A stretch of 64,000 nucleotides of DNA, from contig CM033404.1 in assembly GCA_019426215.1 (NCBI GenBank), forward strand, positions 25,488,843-25,552,842. The letters are read 5' to 3'. Under the pieces are notes generated by a model. That model was not told the DNA's origin and did not search any database. It saw only the letters and a program-made list of their open reading frames with translations. This DNA comes from Buddleja alternifolia (taxonomy: Eukaryota; Streptophyta; Magnoliopsida; Lamiales; Scrophulariaceae). The position numbers and the translations under genes are program-made. Below, piece by piece: positions 32,397 to 43,274 of the stretch; the first letter of the stretch is position 1, and the number at the start of each line of letters is the position of its first letter.

Positions 32397-33383
32397 TTAG
32401 ACTAAGGTGGAACATTTTGAGGTGGAAGGATCGTATATAGCCGGGAGCAAGTATTTGCGGGCATTGGCACCATTTGAGTTGTAGCTGGCACCAGTGGTGG
32501 GGTCCACCAACAAGTCCCCAGCATAACCCGGGTAGGCTCCTTTAGCGTAGACTCCTGGGCAGGCGGAGGCAGCTTCCAATGGAGCATCGGATGGGCCTTG
32601 ATAAAACCCATTTCCAAAGGGGTTGGTGGCAGTTGCAGCTAAAAGGGCAGCTAAATTGATGATCATACCGTCCAGGCCCAAATCATTGTTGGGAGAAACA
32701 AGTGGTGGGCTTTGTGGGCCGTAAATGGGCTGATGGAAAGGCCAGGCACAGTAGCCAGGGCACTGAGTCTGGGAGTTGCCAACCCAGATGTAGGCAAATT
32801 TGTAATTCTTCTTCCCCTTCACGAGTCCGGCATTTTTGAAACCGTGAGTCCCGCACCTGTTGACGCAGAACCCGTCGACGGTGACGTCCGACGCCGTTAG
32901 AACGACGTTGATGGCGTTCTTGTGGGAGAGAGACTTTTTGGAAGCCAATTCAACGATTTGTTTCTGGGAGAGAGATTTTCCAAGCGAGGAGTCTTCTTCT
33001 ACGATGACTTGTTTGCCCAAAACGAGCGAGAGTGGGTTGTTCTTGGTCTTAGAGTTGGCGAGGTGGTAGTATTTCTCAGTGGTTTTCCACCACTCGGCCA
33101 CACTTGGTGAATGTGATTGTGATTGTGATGAAAGGGAGGTTATGAAATCGGAGACGATGGCCCTCTGGGATGGGTTGAACTTGCCGTACCAAATGATGTT
33201 TACGGAGATTCTGCCATGGAGAAGTGCTCCTTTGTGATAGTGAAGCAACAACTCGCTTTGACGTGGATCAGCTTCTTCTTCCACCACAGTCTTCATCACC
33301 ATTCTTGAACCAAAACACACATTCAACAAACAAATTAGAGCAAACAGTTTTACAATGAAGTGAGAAGAAGAAGAAGAAGCCAT
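32397..33383 (-). CDS. EXORDIUM-like (phosphate-induced 1 family) secreted protein
   Basis: A single exon of 328 residues, the usual length of the EXO/EXL (Phi-1) family. A signal peptide covers residues 1-25. The family core is well kept: HYHKGALLHGRISVNIIWYG (48-67), PSVAEWWKTTEKYYHLA (93-109), DGFCVNRCGTHG (170-181), AYIWVGNSQTQCPGYCAWPF (197-216), a PIYGPQSPPL run and GLDGMIINLA (236-245), NPFGNGFYQGP, and ACPGVYAKGAYPGYAGDLLV (274-293). Six cysteines (173, 177, 208, 212, 275, 324) are likely disulfide-bonded. In Arabidopsis, EXO and relatives act in the apoplast and promote growth downstream of brassinosteroid and carbon status; the biochemical activity is unknown. The start codon is the first in frame and gives the signal peptide. 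No damage is seen. Confidence 0.95.
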   Translation of the reverse strand: MASSSSSHFIVKLFALICLLNVCFGSRMVMKTVVEEEADPRQSELLLHYHKGALLHGRISVNIIWYGKFNPSQRAIVSDFITSLSSQSQSHSPSVAEWWKTTEKYYHLANSKTKNNPLSLVLGKQVIVEEDSSLGKSLSQKQIVELASKKSLSHKNAINVVLTASDVTVDGFCVNRCGTHGFKNAGLVKGKKNYKFAYIWVGNSQTQCPGYCAWPFHQPIYGPQSPPLVSPNNDLGLDGMIINLAALLAATATNPFGNGFYQGPSDAPLEAASACPGVYAKGAYPGYAGDLLVDPTTGASYNSNGANARKYLLPAIYDPSTSKCSTLV

Positions 33384-33497
33384 TTTTCAGAAATATTTAT
33401 TTATTTATTTAGCTAGCAAGAGGGAGAGAGAGAGAAGCAAATATTGCTGCTGCTTTTTTTAGTAGTTGTTTGTGACTGGAGGAGGAGGAGGAGGAGG
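33384..33497 (-). other. 5' untranslated region with CT-rich tract
   Basis: On the coding strand, a CTTCTCTCTCTCTCCCTC tract (33417-33437) lies between the presumed start site and the ATG, a common plant pyrimidine patch. Confidence 0.6.
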
Positions 33498-33507
33498 CTA
33501 TTTATAT
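33498..33507 (-). promoter_or_regulatory. TATA box of the EXORDIUM-like gene
   Basis: The coding strand reads TATATAAATAG about 115 bases before the start codon, followed by a CCTCCTCC run. Confidence 0.65.
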
Positions 33508-34637
33508 ACATATATGCATCTATATATGGGCTGGCTGGCACTCAGGTTAGGCATTATTTAAAGCTAAACACGCGGTTTTTGTTATTATGCAGCTATCACA
33601 ACAGAACAAAAAGCACTACAGCTTTGATGCGCCGACCATTACAGCTTTGCTGTTTGGTTAGGGGGTGCACTTGTTTTTTCCTAAAATGCCCACCTGCTAG
33701 GTCTTCATTACATTTTATTTATTTATGTAAAATATTTTCACCAATTTTGCCATAATAATTTCCTAACATGCCCAATATTCTGTTGAAATTTTTTGATTTT
33801 TAACTTGTGTATTGATTATTCAAATCTAATTGGGGATAATGAATATTTAATCGAGGGATCAAATGATCGAATCCGTACAGTCAAGGGTCGCGAATTTATG
33901 ATGCAATCCATATTTATTAGCAATTGTGTCTAAATGTTAATTGGACATCTTTTCACATTGATAGTCGTGTCTAATGTTAATTGGACATCTTTTCATTTAG
34001 TGGTATTGAAGTGTTTCTGGTGGCACTGTTTTATCTACTGCTTTAGTTGATTGTAATACACTTGTGCGATTTAAAGGGAGATAGGGACGGGGTACAGGCA
34101 AGACGATATAGTTGAAGCTGAAATGCGGTTTTTCTTCTTATTATAATTATTATGCAGATGAGGGCAAAAAACAATTGATTCGTCGACCATTACAGCTTCG
34201 TCACTGCATGTCTTGTTAGTGATTTGCATATGTTGATGTGAGTATTTAAAGTAGAGTCCACATATTTGATGGAAGGGGTATTTTGGGGTAAGAAGACAAA
34301 GAAAAGAGACGTTGGAGCGTTTAATTAAAGACAGGCTGGAGGGTGTGGATGGAAATTAATTGGCCATTGAGATGTGTGACCTGCGGGCAGTGTAAGTACG
34401 TAGTAGAGTATCCAAGGAAGGAGCCTAATCTCACACATTTATCTATGTATCCAGCTGGATCAAGCTATTATTCTTTAATATTTCCTACTATTCCTTTCTT
34501 TTCCTCACTTTTTAATTCACTCCCACCCTTTTCTCTATTCTTTTTGGTTGGTCATTTCTAGTTACTCCTTCCATTGTCCAGTATATCCATGGTCTTAAAT
34601 TTAGGATGAAATTTCGACCTAAATTTTGGGTTTCTTA
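33508..34637. other. Upstream region of the EXORDIUM-like gene
   Basis: Two diverged copies of one module lie about 550 bases apart: 33560-33650 and 34110-34200 share AAGCT-AAA, GCGGTTTTT, ATTATGCAG and CGACCATTACAGCTT in the same order. A second short direct repeat, GTTAATTGGACATCTTTTCA, occurs at about 33937 and 33977. No other gene is present. Confidence 0.7.
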
Positions 34638-35076
34638 GGCTCTATTTAGATGTGTTTTTATTTCATTTTTAACTTTTATTTTTTAAAATGTGTAGGAGAA
34701 TGAGGTTTTTTTTTTTGTGTGTGAAAAAAGTGAAAAAAGTAGGTATGTTTGGTTGTATTTTTAAAAATTGGTGATTGTGATGTGTGAAATAATTGAAAAG
34801 TAATGAATATATGAATAGTTAGATTTAAAATTTTAAACGAGGGGAGAGAGAAATGTTTAAAAAATTGAAAGAAAATGAGAAAAAAATTAATAAAATGAAA
34901 TTGTGAGATGAGTGATATGAAATGTAATATTAAAAAAATTATTAACATTTATTGGAAACGTAAAAACAAGAATGAAAATAAAAATATTTTCAGTTAAAAA
35001 TAGTGTAAAATGTATATTTTCATTAGATAAAAATGAAAATGAAAAAAGAAATTTGAAAACACAAACAAACAAGGCC
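34638..35076. mobile_element. Tourist-like MITE
   Basis: Ends GGCTCTATTTAGATGTGTTTTT (first 20 bases compared) and, on the other strand, GGCCTTGTTTGTTTGTGTTT; left flank TTA, right flank ATA. The GGCCTTGTTTGTTTG-style end and about 440-base size fit a Harbinger-derived MITE, though the 3-base duplication is imperfect. The interior is AT-rich. Confidence 0.6.
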
Positions 35077-35115
35077 ATAGGGTCCTGAAGTGAAATTTCA
35101 CTTTCGATCCAATTT

Positions 35116-35606
35116 TACAGAATACCTGTCGAAATTTCGATCAAAACCCGAAATTTCCCGAAACTTCCATGGAAACTCGTAATTTCCCGAAATATAAAAG
35201 CAAGATTAAATTATTTTACAGAATATCCAATGAAATTTCGACCAAAATAAAAAATTTCCCGAAATTTTCATTGAAACCCGAAATTTTCCAAATTTTAAAG
35301 ATAATATTAAATTATTTATATTTTATTTAAATATTTATTTTTAATTATAACATGTAAAAACTAATTTTTAGATATTCTTTTTTCTTTCTTTGGGACCACA
35401 TTTATCGAGTATAAAAAGTTAATATGAGATGGAGTATAACGATTATAATTCTAAAAATTTCCTATGATTCCGAATAATATATTTTATGAAAATTGTATGT
35501 GTATAGTTGTAGTGAAATTTTAGAACTATTTATTCATTACTTTACTTCCAAATCTTACTTATTTTAAATTTCCACCACAAGTTTTACTCATACTAATTAA
35601 CAAAGC

Positions 35607-35643
<37 letters not shown>

Positions 35644-36308
35644 CACACAAAATTATTAATCAAAAAATACATAATAATGTAAATTAAAGATACCCAAAAT
35701 TTCATTTAAATTTTTTAATTATTTTTATAAATTTTCATGATTTCTCTATAATCGAAATCGAAATTATGAATATGCTCAATTTTTTTGTAAATTTAATACC
35801 CCGAAATCTACAATGAAACCTATATTTAATATCTTGAGTATATCCAATGTCTAAATATCGGTATTGATGTAGATATCATATAGTAACTTTACAAAAATTT
35901 CAATGGGACTTTAGGGAATATGTGAAATTTTAATTTTAAAGAAATCATAGAATTTATATAAATATTTAGGAATTTTCAATAAATTAAATTATCATAATTC
36001 TGCATCTTTTATATTAATAATACAATATATATAATATATGTATAGTAAATCTTGTTAAATAATATGGTTAAAACCTCCTGTGAAAAATATGAAATAAATA
36101 TGATTTAATAGTAAAATAATGTAATACTTTTTCTTTTTTTAGATTTGGATAGAAATAAACATGTATGTGATGAGGTAAAGGGTTGGTATGTGTGGACCAA
36201 TTTTAAAGTTGATTTTTAAATCTAAAATATTTTTAAATTTTGGAAAATTTAGGATTTCGATGAAAATTACGGGAAATTTTGATCAAAATTCAATGGATAT
36301 TCTGCAAA
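35116..36308. mobile_element. Foldback-like element with inverted GAAATTTCG arms
   Basis: The segment 35219-35300 (CAGAATATCC ... TTTCCCGAAATTTTCAT) returns inverted at 36228-36308. The left arm is itself present twice in tandem (from 35116 and 35219, about 103 bases apart). Exact termini and a target duplication were not found. The interior is AT-rich without coding capacity and includes an AT run at 35611-35639. Confidence 0.55.
35611..35639. repeat. (AT)n microsatellite
   Basis: AT dinucleotide run inside the foldback-like element. Confidence 0.9.
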
Positions 36309-36339
36309 ACAATTTAATGTTTTTTTCAACCTTGATATA

Positions 36340-37719
36340 CACTTTGATATACACGTGAATTCCAGGATAATCAAACTGGGGCATATGTCGGGTGTAGGCT
36401 AATGGTATCACTAGATAGATGATATTAGTCACCAGATCTATCTGCGGCTTGAAGCCTGGTATTTCCTATATTATTGCGTAAGTTGGATGATCGATAAAAG
36501 ACTCCGGCCGGAGCATTGTCTTATAAGAGGGAGTGGGGTCCCTGCTTAAAGGATCAGATCATTAGTATTCCAACACAGTCATAGTTTCTGGGTTATTAGG
36601 GTTTCGATCAGCGCCAAACCCTAGACTTCAGACGAGGAAAAGATGGAAGGATTCGACTCACATGAAAATCATAACTTGGAAAGGTTTGCTGTTCATCGTT
36701 AATATCTAGGAAGCCATGACGCTATTGCTAGATGTTGAACCATGACCAATAAGTGTCCTGAATTAATATGGTGAAATTAACTCAATTTTTAATTAATTAT
36801 TTAACTAAATAATTAATTAAGACAACTTAGGGATTGTCTAGATTTTGGGGATAAGACTTATTGCTAGTTTGTTAATGAGCCCAAGGGGTCACACACGAAC
36901 TTAGTGTAGTACCTATTTGCTAAATTAATTCTTAGTGAATTAATGGAGAGATTAATTAACGGGAATTAATTAATTGGGAAAATAAATAAATTAATTAAGT
37001 GGTTTTAGTTAGTAAAAGTCTTCTATTTAATATTGAACTATTAAATTAGGATAAGACTAAATTAATTAATGGTTTAATTAATTTAATGCAAAGGAATAAA
37101 ATTAATTGAGTGTGCTTAATGTTTTGGTCTAAAAAATTTAATTGAGTTAATTAAATTAAAGACTAGACCAAATTGATTAATGGGTTAATTAATTAAAAAG
37201 GTCCAAGACCAATTAATTAAATAGTGGACTATTTAATTAATGGGCTTGGACTGAGAGAGAAGAAAAAGAAGGAGACTACCCCTAGATGAAGGTTGGAGTT
37301 CCATTTTTGTCTTCTTCTTTTCTTCAATCTCTACATTAGCTATACACTATTTCCATCCATTTTTTTCACAAGCCAAATGTTCAATCTCTTTAAGTTAGCA
37401 CTAAAAAAGAGGATCGAGGATACTAGTTAAGGTGTAGATACGCTTACAAGTTCTTTCGTTGTTAAGGCACTAGAGCAAATCAACATGAGGTCAAGAGTGA
37501 TGCAGAGATTGTTGTGAAGAGTTCAATCGGTGGGGAATCTTAAAAGGGTGAATCGTTGTGAAGAAATCAATTCAGTGGAAAATGTTCAAGAGGTGAACAC
37601 GAGAAAACTCCTTTCAAATCCAATCGTAACATGTCTGCCTAGACTTGTTTAGGAGATGCGGGATAAATTTTTAAACTGTTACTTCTGCTGCATGCGCTTC
37701 CCGAAGGCCGATCCCAACA
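36340..37719 (+). mobile_element. Truncated Copia LTR, plus orientation
   Basis: It ends CGATCCCAACA at 37719, the inverse of TGTTGGGATCGG that opens the LTR at 38468, and shares blocks with 38468-40541 and 20919-25281 in reverse complement (AAGCCTGGTATTTCC, CGATCGATAAAAG-like and GAACTTAGTGTAGT). The 5' part is missing and no primer binding site follows 37719, so it is a 3' LTR or truncated solo LTR. The left limit is approximate. Confidence 0.7.
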
Positions 37720-38467
37720 ACATGTATCTTGTATTCACAGGCCGACCAATTATGTCAAACTTAGTGTTTTAAACATATGATGAATATATAGAATTGTTTA
37801 GAAGTAAAGTATGCTCTTGAATATTATTTGGGGATAAGAGATACATTGACTTGTGTAGTAAAAAGAAGTTTGGGGTATAGCAAGATGTTGTCCTTGTACT
37901 ATTCAATATTGAGTTGATGTATAGCTTGAAACTCATCATATTATGCTCGCTGACCACATGATCCATTTGCTTAGGGGTAACTGCATAAAAAACACTGTGT
38001 TATTTTAAAAATGGTGAAAACGCCACTGTGTTAACGAAATAGGCTAACCACCCCTTGTGTTCTTAAAAGGTTCACAAAAAAGCCAAATTTCATTAAAAAA
38101 CGAGCATGTTTTTCATTTTTTTTACCTTTATTGACATGCTCATTTGTCATTTATATATTTTTCATACAATATAAAAGGTAAATAGTGTTAATTCACCCAA
38201 AACACGCATGTTTTCTTCAATCTTTCTAACAAAATTTGGCTTTTTTGCAGACTTTTTAAGAACATAGGGGGTGATCAGCCTATTTTGTTAACACGGGTTT
38301 TTTTTAGCATTTTTAAAATAACACGGGTGGGTTTTATGCAATTAACCCATTTGCTTATATGAAATTGTGAATGTCAGTTTTTGCTACACCAAATGTATGT
38401 CTAGCCCTCATGTGCGAGTGGGAGATGAAGGAAATTGGATAGGGTCATGGGTCGCCCATGAGGGTTG
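37720..38467. other. Spacer between two inverted Copia LTRs
   Basis: About 370 bases outside the MITE show no coding or repeat identity. A 65-codon minus frame (37769-37966) is not recognisable. Confidence 0.5.
37974..38348. mobile_element. Mutator-like MITE with about 110-base TIRs
   Basis: Ends GGGGTAACTGCATAAAA and, opposite strand, GGGTTAATTGCATAAAA, with matching continuing through GTGTTATTTTAAAAATG and AAAAAAGCCAAATTT. It is flanked by ATTTGCTTA at 37965-37973 and 38349-38357, a perfect 9-base target duplication, the Mutator signature. The centre is a short AT-rich loop with ACATGCTC words. Confidence 0.88.
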
Positions 38468-40541
38468 TGTTGGGATCGGTGGAGCCCTGGGGACGATGAC
38501 GCAGCGGAAAACATGGATTTAAATAAAAATTCGGCATCCACAAATTTGGTCTAGGTAGACATGGTACCATCGGATTCAAAAACTAATTACGAAGGCAAGT
38601 TTTCTCGTGTTTACCTCTTGAAGAACTTAATCAGCAAAGTCTTTTTTAACAACTCCCTGCTACACCTCTCCTATTGGATTTGCTCTGGCGCCCCAAGTGT
38701 GACGCCTCTAAGATGTATCCACACCTTAGATCGTACCTTCGATTATCTCCACCAGTGCTAGCAAAGAGAATATCGAATTTTAGCCCATGAGAAAAATGGT
38801 AGAAATTTATTTAGTATTCTTCGTACTCAACTCATGAGTTGGAAGAATTGGAGAGAAAGAAAAAGGGGAGAGAACTAAAGAGAAAAGACTTGTGAGGATT
38901 TGAATCTCTTCATTCTTTTCCAAAGATGGAATACATATATATAGAGTTCACAAATGTGAACACACATACACATCTACTCTCACTCATATGAAAGGCGTGT
39001 ATATGTATAATATATATATGTATATATTTTGTTTCTTTTTCTATTTTATTCCTTTCCTTAATTAGTTAGACCTTTTTCCAACTAACTAGATATTTTCATA
39101 TATTTGAGATCATCTCAAATATACCATATCCATCTAATATCTTCAATAATATATTATAAGATCTTTCTTTTTAATTAGTCAAACTTAACCAATTAAAAGA
39201 TCCTACTAAATATATTATAAGATATACATATATCTATATATATATAAAATCTTTCCACCAATTTTCACATACACACCCACATGTGCACGTTTACTATATA
39301 TATATATATATATATATTTATTTTTCCTTCATCAAATTAATTAATTAGTCTTTCCAATTTAATATTCCAATATTAAATTATAAGACCATTAACTAACACC
39401 ATATAATAAATTCAACTTCCCTGATTAATTAAATTAATTAAATTAATTTAATTAATCTCTCCATTAATTCACCAAGAATTAACTAGCTAATAGGTACTAG
39501 ACTAAGTTAGTGTGTGACCTCTCAGGCTCATTAACAACCTAGCAATAAGTCCTTCCATAGGCTAGATTAATTATTCACAATAATTAATCTAGACCTTGGA
39601 TTAACTTCACCAAATTAGCCCAAGGCACCTATCAGTCGTGGATCGATGTCTAGCAACGTCTCCGCGACTTCCTAGATGTTAATGATAAAAAGAAAACCTA
39701 TCCGAGTTACGATCGTCATGTGAGTAAAATCCCTTCATCAATTTTCCGTCTATGGTCTAGGGTATGGCGACGGTCGAACCCTAATAACCTTAGAAACTAC
39801 GACTGTGTTGTGACATCTAATGATCCGGTCTTCTAAGTTGGGACCATCAATATGTCTTATAAGACAAATGCTTTGATCAAAGGCTTTTATCGATCATTTA
39901 GAATCTCGCAACAGCGTAGAAAATGCCAGGTACTTGACCCTAGATGAATCCCTTGACGACTGTCATTTGTTCTGTTGTACTATCAGACTATACCCAATAT
40001 ACACGTTGTATGACTCTCCTGGAGGGCACGTGCATATCAAAACATAGTGGATAGTACCCTTTCCTATGACATCTTAGGTCTAAGGACCAATCTCACACTA
40101 CAAAATCCAAGAACTCCATGTTCGACAGCACCAACGAGGAATCCTTAGCGAGGTCGTTCAATCCCACACTTCTCCAAAGCATGGATCTTCGTGTATGTAT
40201 TGACTCGCCGACCATTGACAATGGAACACGTCAACCTCTAAAAAAGAGTTACACACATGAACAAGTCTTGACGAGGCCATTGATATCCCACATCTCAAAA
40301 CCTCTATAACTTGGAACATGTTTCAGGATTATGGTCTTTGAGAGCATTCCATAGGTATCCCGACCGCTTCCCTAACCATATGTAATCCATGGGATCTTTA
40401 TCTATACTAACATAAGTAATCAACAGTAAAGAAGCATACCATAAAGAAACATTCATTATATTTAAAACATGACTGTCATAGTATTTTACATTTAAGATGG
40501 CAGAGCCTAAACAATGGCTCGCCGGGCACATAATACTATCA
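38468..40541 (-). mobile_element. 3' LTR of a minus-strand Copia
   Basis: It begins TGTTGGGATCGG and ends AATACTATCA, followed directly by the complement of a polypurine tract (ATCTCCCACTTACC). The motif CGCAGCGGAA starts 32 bases inside (38500-38509). AT runs at 39295-39315 and an AATTAATT block near 39420-39470. Length 2074 bases. The element's pol fragments follow to 42138. Confidence 0.82.
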
Positions 40542-42138
40542 ATCTCCCACTTACCGTAGAGCTAATTACCCTTGTACTTTAGTCCGATCATTTCCAAATG
40601 TTTTTCAAATACATTTTGACTCAGAGCTTGGTAAAAGGTTCTGCTGCGTTTTTTGCCAAGTGGACTCGTTCTACTCGAACGTCGCCTCTATCCACTATTC
40701 CCCTGATGTGATGATATCTCCTAAGGATGTGTTTGGATCTTTGATGAGACCTAGGCTCTTTTGACAGAGCTATGACTCCATTATTATCACAATATATAAG
40801 TACTGGATTAGTAATGGAGAGGACAAAGCTCCTCATCCAAACAGCTTCCTTTACAGCTTCAACAGCAGCTATATACTTAGGTTCCGTGGTGGAATCAGCC
40901 GTCATATCCTGCTTAGAGCTCTTCCAGCTTGCATCTCCTCCAATGAGTATAAACACATATCCTGACATCGATTTAAGATCATCTATGTCCGACTGAAAAC
41001 TAGAGTCCGAATAGGACTCCAATTCCAATTTTCCTCCGTCCTATACCAGAAAGAGATTTGAGTACGCCTCAAGTTCTTTAAGATTTCTTTCACAACGGTC
41101 CAATGGTCCTCCCCTGTATTTGACTGGAAACGATGTCATGCCAAGTGCATAAGCCACACATCCGGTTTAGTACATAGCATTGCATACATAATGCTACCTA
41201 TAGCTGAGGCATAGGGAACGATTAACATTTTCTCTCTTTCCTCGGGCGTCTTCGGGGACACTGACTTGGAAAGAGAGATTCCATATCTTGCCGCAATCAA
41301 TCCTCTCTTGGAATCATCCATATTGAATCTTTACAATATTCGTTCTATGTACTTAGATTGGGAGAGTCCCAACAATCTATTTTTCCTGTTTCTGTGTATT
41401 CTCATACCAAGAACATAGGACGCTTCTCCCATATCTTTCATTGAAAATTGAGTCGACAATCAACCGCTCGTCGATTGCAACATTCCTACATCATTTCCAA
41501 TGAGAAGAATGTCATCAACGTAGAGTACCAAAAAGCTTATGGCTTTCCCACTAACTTTCTTGTACACATATAGTTTATAACCATTCTTGTACACATATAG
41601 TTTATAACCATTCTTGATGAAGTCGTATTCTTTTACAGCTTCATCAAATCTCAAATTCCAGCTTCGAGAAGCTTGCTTTAAGCCATAAATGGATCTTTAT
41701 AGCTTGCACACCTTGTGCTCGCTCCCACTAGACGTGAAACCCTCTGGCTGTTCCATATAGGATTCCTCATCAATGTTTCCATTAAGGAAAGCCGTTTTCA
41801 CATCCATCTTCCAAATCTCATAATCAAGATAGGCAAATATAGCCAAAAGAATCCTAATGGACTTGGTCATCTCTACTGGCAAAAAAGTCTCCTCATAGTC
41901 AATTCCTTGCCTATGAGTATAACTTTCGCCACCAAGAGAGCCTTGAAGGTGGTAACATTTTCATCTACTCCTAACTTGCATTTGTATACCCATTTGCAAC
42001 CAATAGCCTTAATGCCCAGTGGTGGGTCTACCAAGGTCCAAACCTTGTTGACTCACATGGATCCTATTTCAAATTTCATGGCTTCTTATCATTTTCCCGA
42101 GTCCTTGTAGGACATTGTACCCCATAGGACCTTGGATC
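40542..42138 (-). pseudogene. Copia pol remnant: reverse transcriptase and RNase H
   Basis: From high to low coordinates: start of reverse transcriptase with MDVKTAFLNGNIDEESYMEQPEG-type sequence at 41882-41697; the catalytic YVDDILLIGND at about 41520; the thumb end TKPDVWLMHLA at 41140; and RNase H at 41028-40621 with SYSDSSFQSD, PKYIAAVEA and YCDNNG acidic residues and the HILRRYHHIRG end. Several frameshifts separate these blocks. The integrase and gag halves are missing because an LTR of another element begins at 42139. A 27-base duplication lies just before the YVDD motif. Confidence 0.85.
41557..41610 (-). repeat. In-frame 27-base tandem duplication in Copia RT
   Basis: Two exact copies (41557-41583, 41584-41610) each encode NGYKLYVYK on the minus strand, about 20 residues before YVDD. 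The frame is preserved, but no Copia reverse transcriptase needs a second copy. Confidence 0.95.
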
Positions 42139-43274
42139 TGTTGGGAATCCTGGTATCATGCGCAGCGGAATTTAAAATATATCCGGATTCCCAAAAGGCA
42201 AGATCAATTTGTGATTTTTCGTTGATTTTAACATAAAACGAAAAACACGAAAAACTTACCTCTTTCTAATTCTATTAATCCTTGCGAATCTTTAACATTC
42301 CAAGCATCCCGTCTCTAGATCATCAGGTAGGAACGGACTTTTGGAAATCTTCATCATCATCTCTCGAGGCGGCTAGGTAGAGACAATATGAATCCTTTTC
42401 TCAGTTTAGTATTTTTAGTGGAGGATTTTGCGTATTATCTATCTTGTGTGTCTTATAGCTTGTGTTGGAGGATTTATAAAAATCTCCAACATAAGCCTAT
42501 GAAACACGCCCAAAATGGGCCTTAATGGACTCCCCATATGGGCTAAATTGACCCAGTCAATTTAGTCCACTTAACTTAATTATATTACATTTAATCCAAT
42601 TAAATAAATATACATGAAATTAATATTTCAATTTAAATATTTAATTAACCCAGTTAATTAACTATTCAAATTGAATAATTTAATTTACGATTGTTTAATC
42701 CAATTAAACAGCTAATTAAATTAGTTCGTCCATTTAATTAATTCGTCCCACCATAGGACAAATTATCAAAATACCCTCCAAACACAAAACTCAATTTCTG
42801 GTCTATTCCTATATAGCGCGACTCTCTAGGTTCGTCTCGATTGGCAATGGAAGGATACCAAAAGTTGTGAGTGACACCTAGCTAGCATCGTGGCCCTACA
42901 TCGTAGCCCAACCGAGTACGAAATGACTATGTCATTACGAACCTCTAGATTATGAATACTGTATGAGTATAAGTCCTTCGCTGACGTATCCCGATCGAGT
43001 GAGAGTCATGGAATGTTAAACTAACAGGACTCAATGCTATGCTAAGAATAATAGTAACATGAGATTACAGAACTACATTCCGTGTCAAACACGAGTTAGT
43101 TCATGAGCTCAGGCCATAGACTTTAATCTCATTTACCATGATCGCATAGGATACTTCTCGTTTACTTTCGAGTCAGTGAATTCCTTCTTTCTAATCAGTT
43201 AAGATTGCTATTTGCCCATCAAGCCGCACTTCGAGGTTGACCCCACCAATGGGTGAATTAGATCTAACTACTCT

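Noticed and set aside
32402..32617. Short frames overlapping the EXORDIUM-like gene on both strands
   Set aside because: They are shadow frames of a well-conserved coding sequence.
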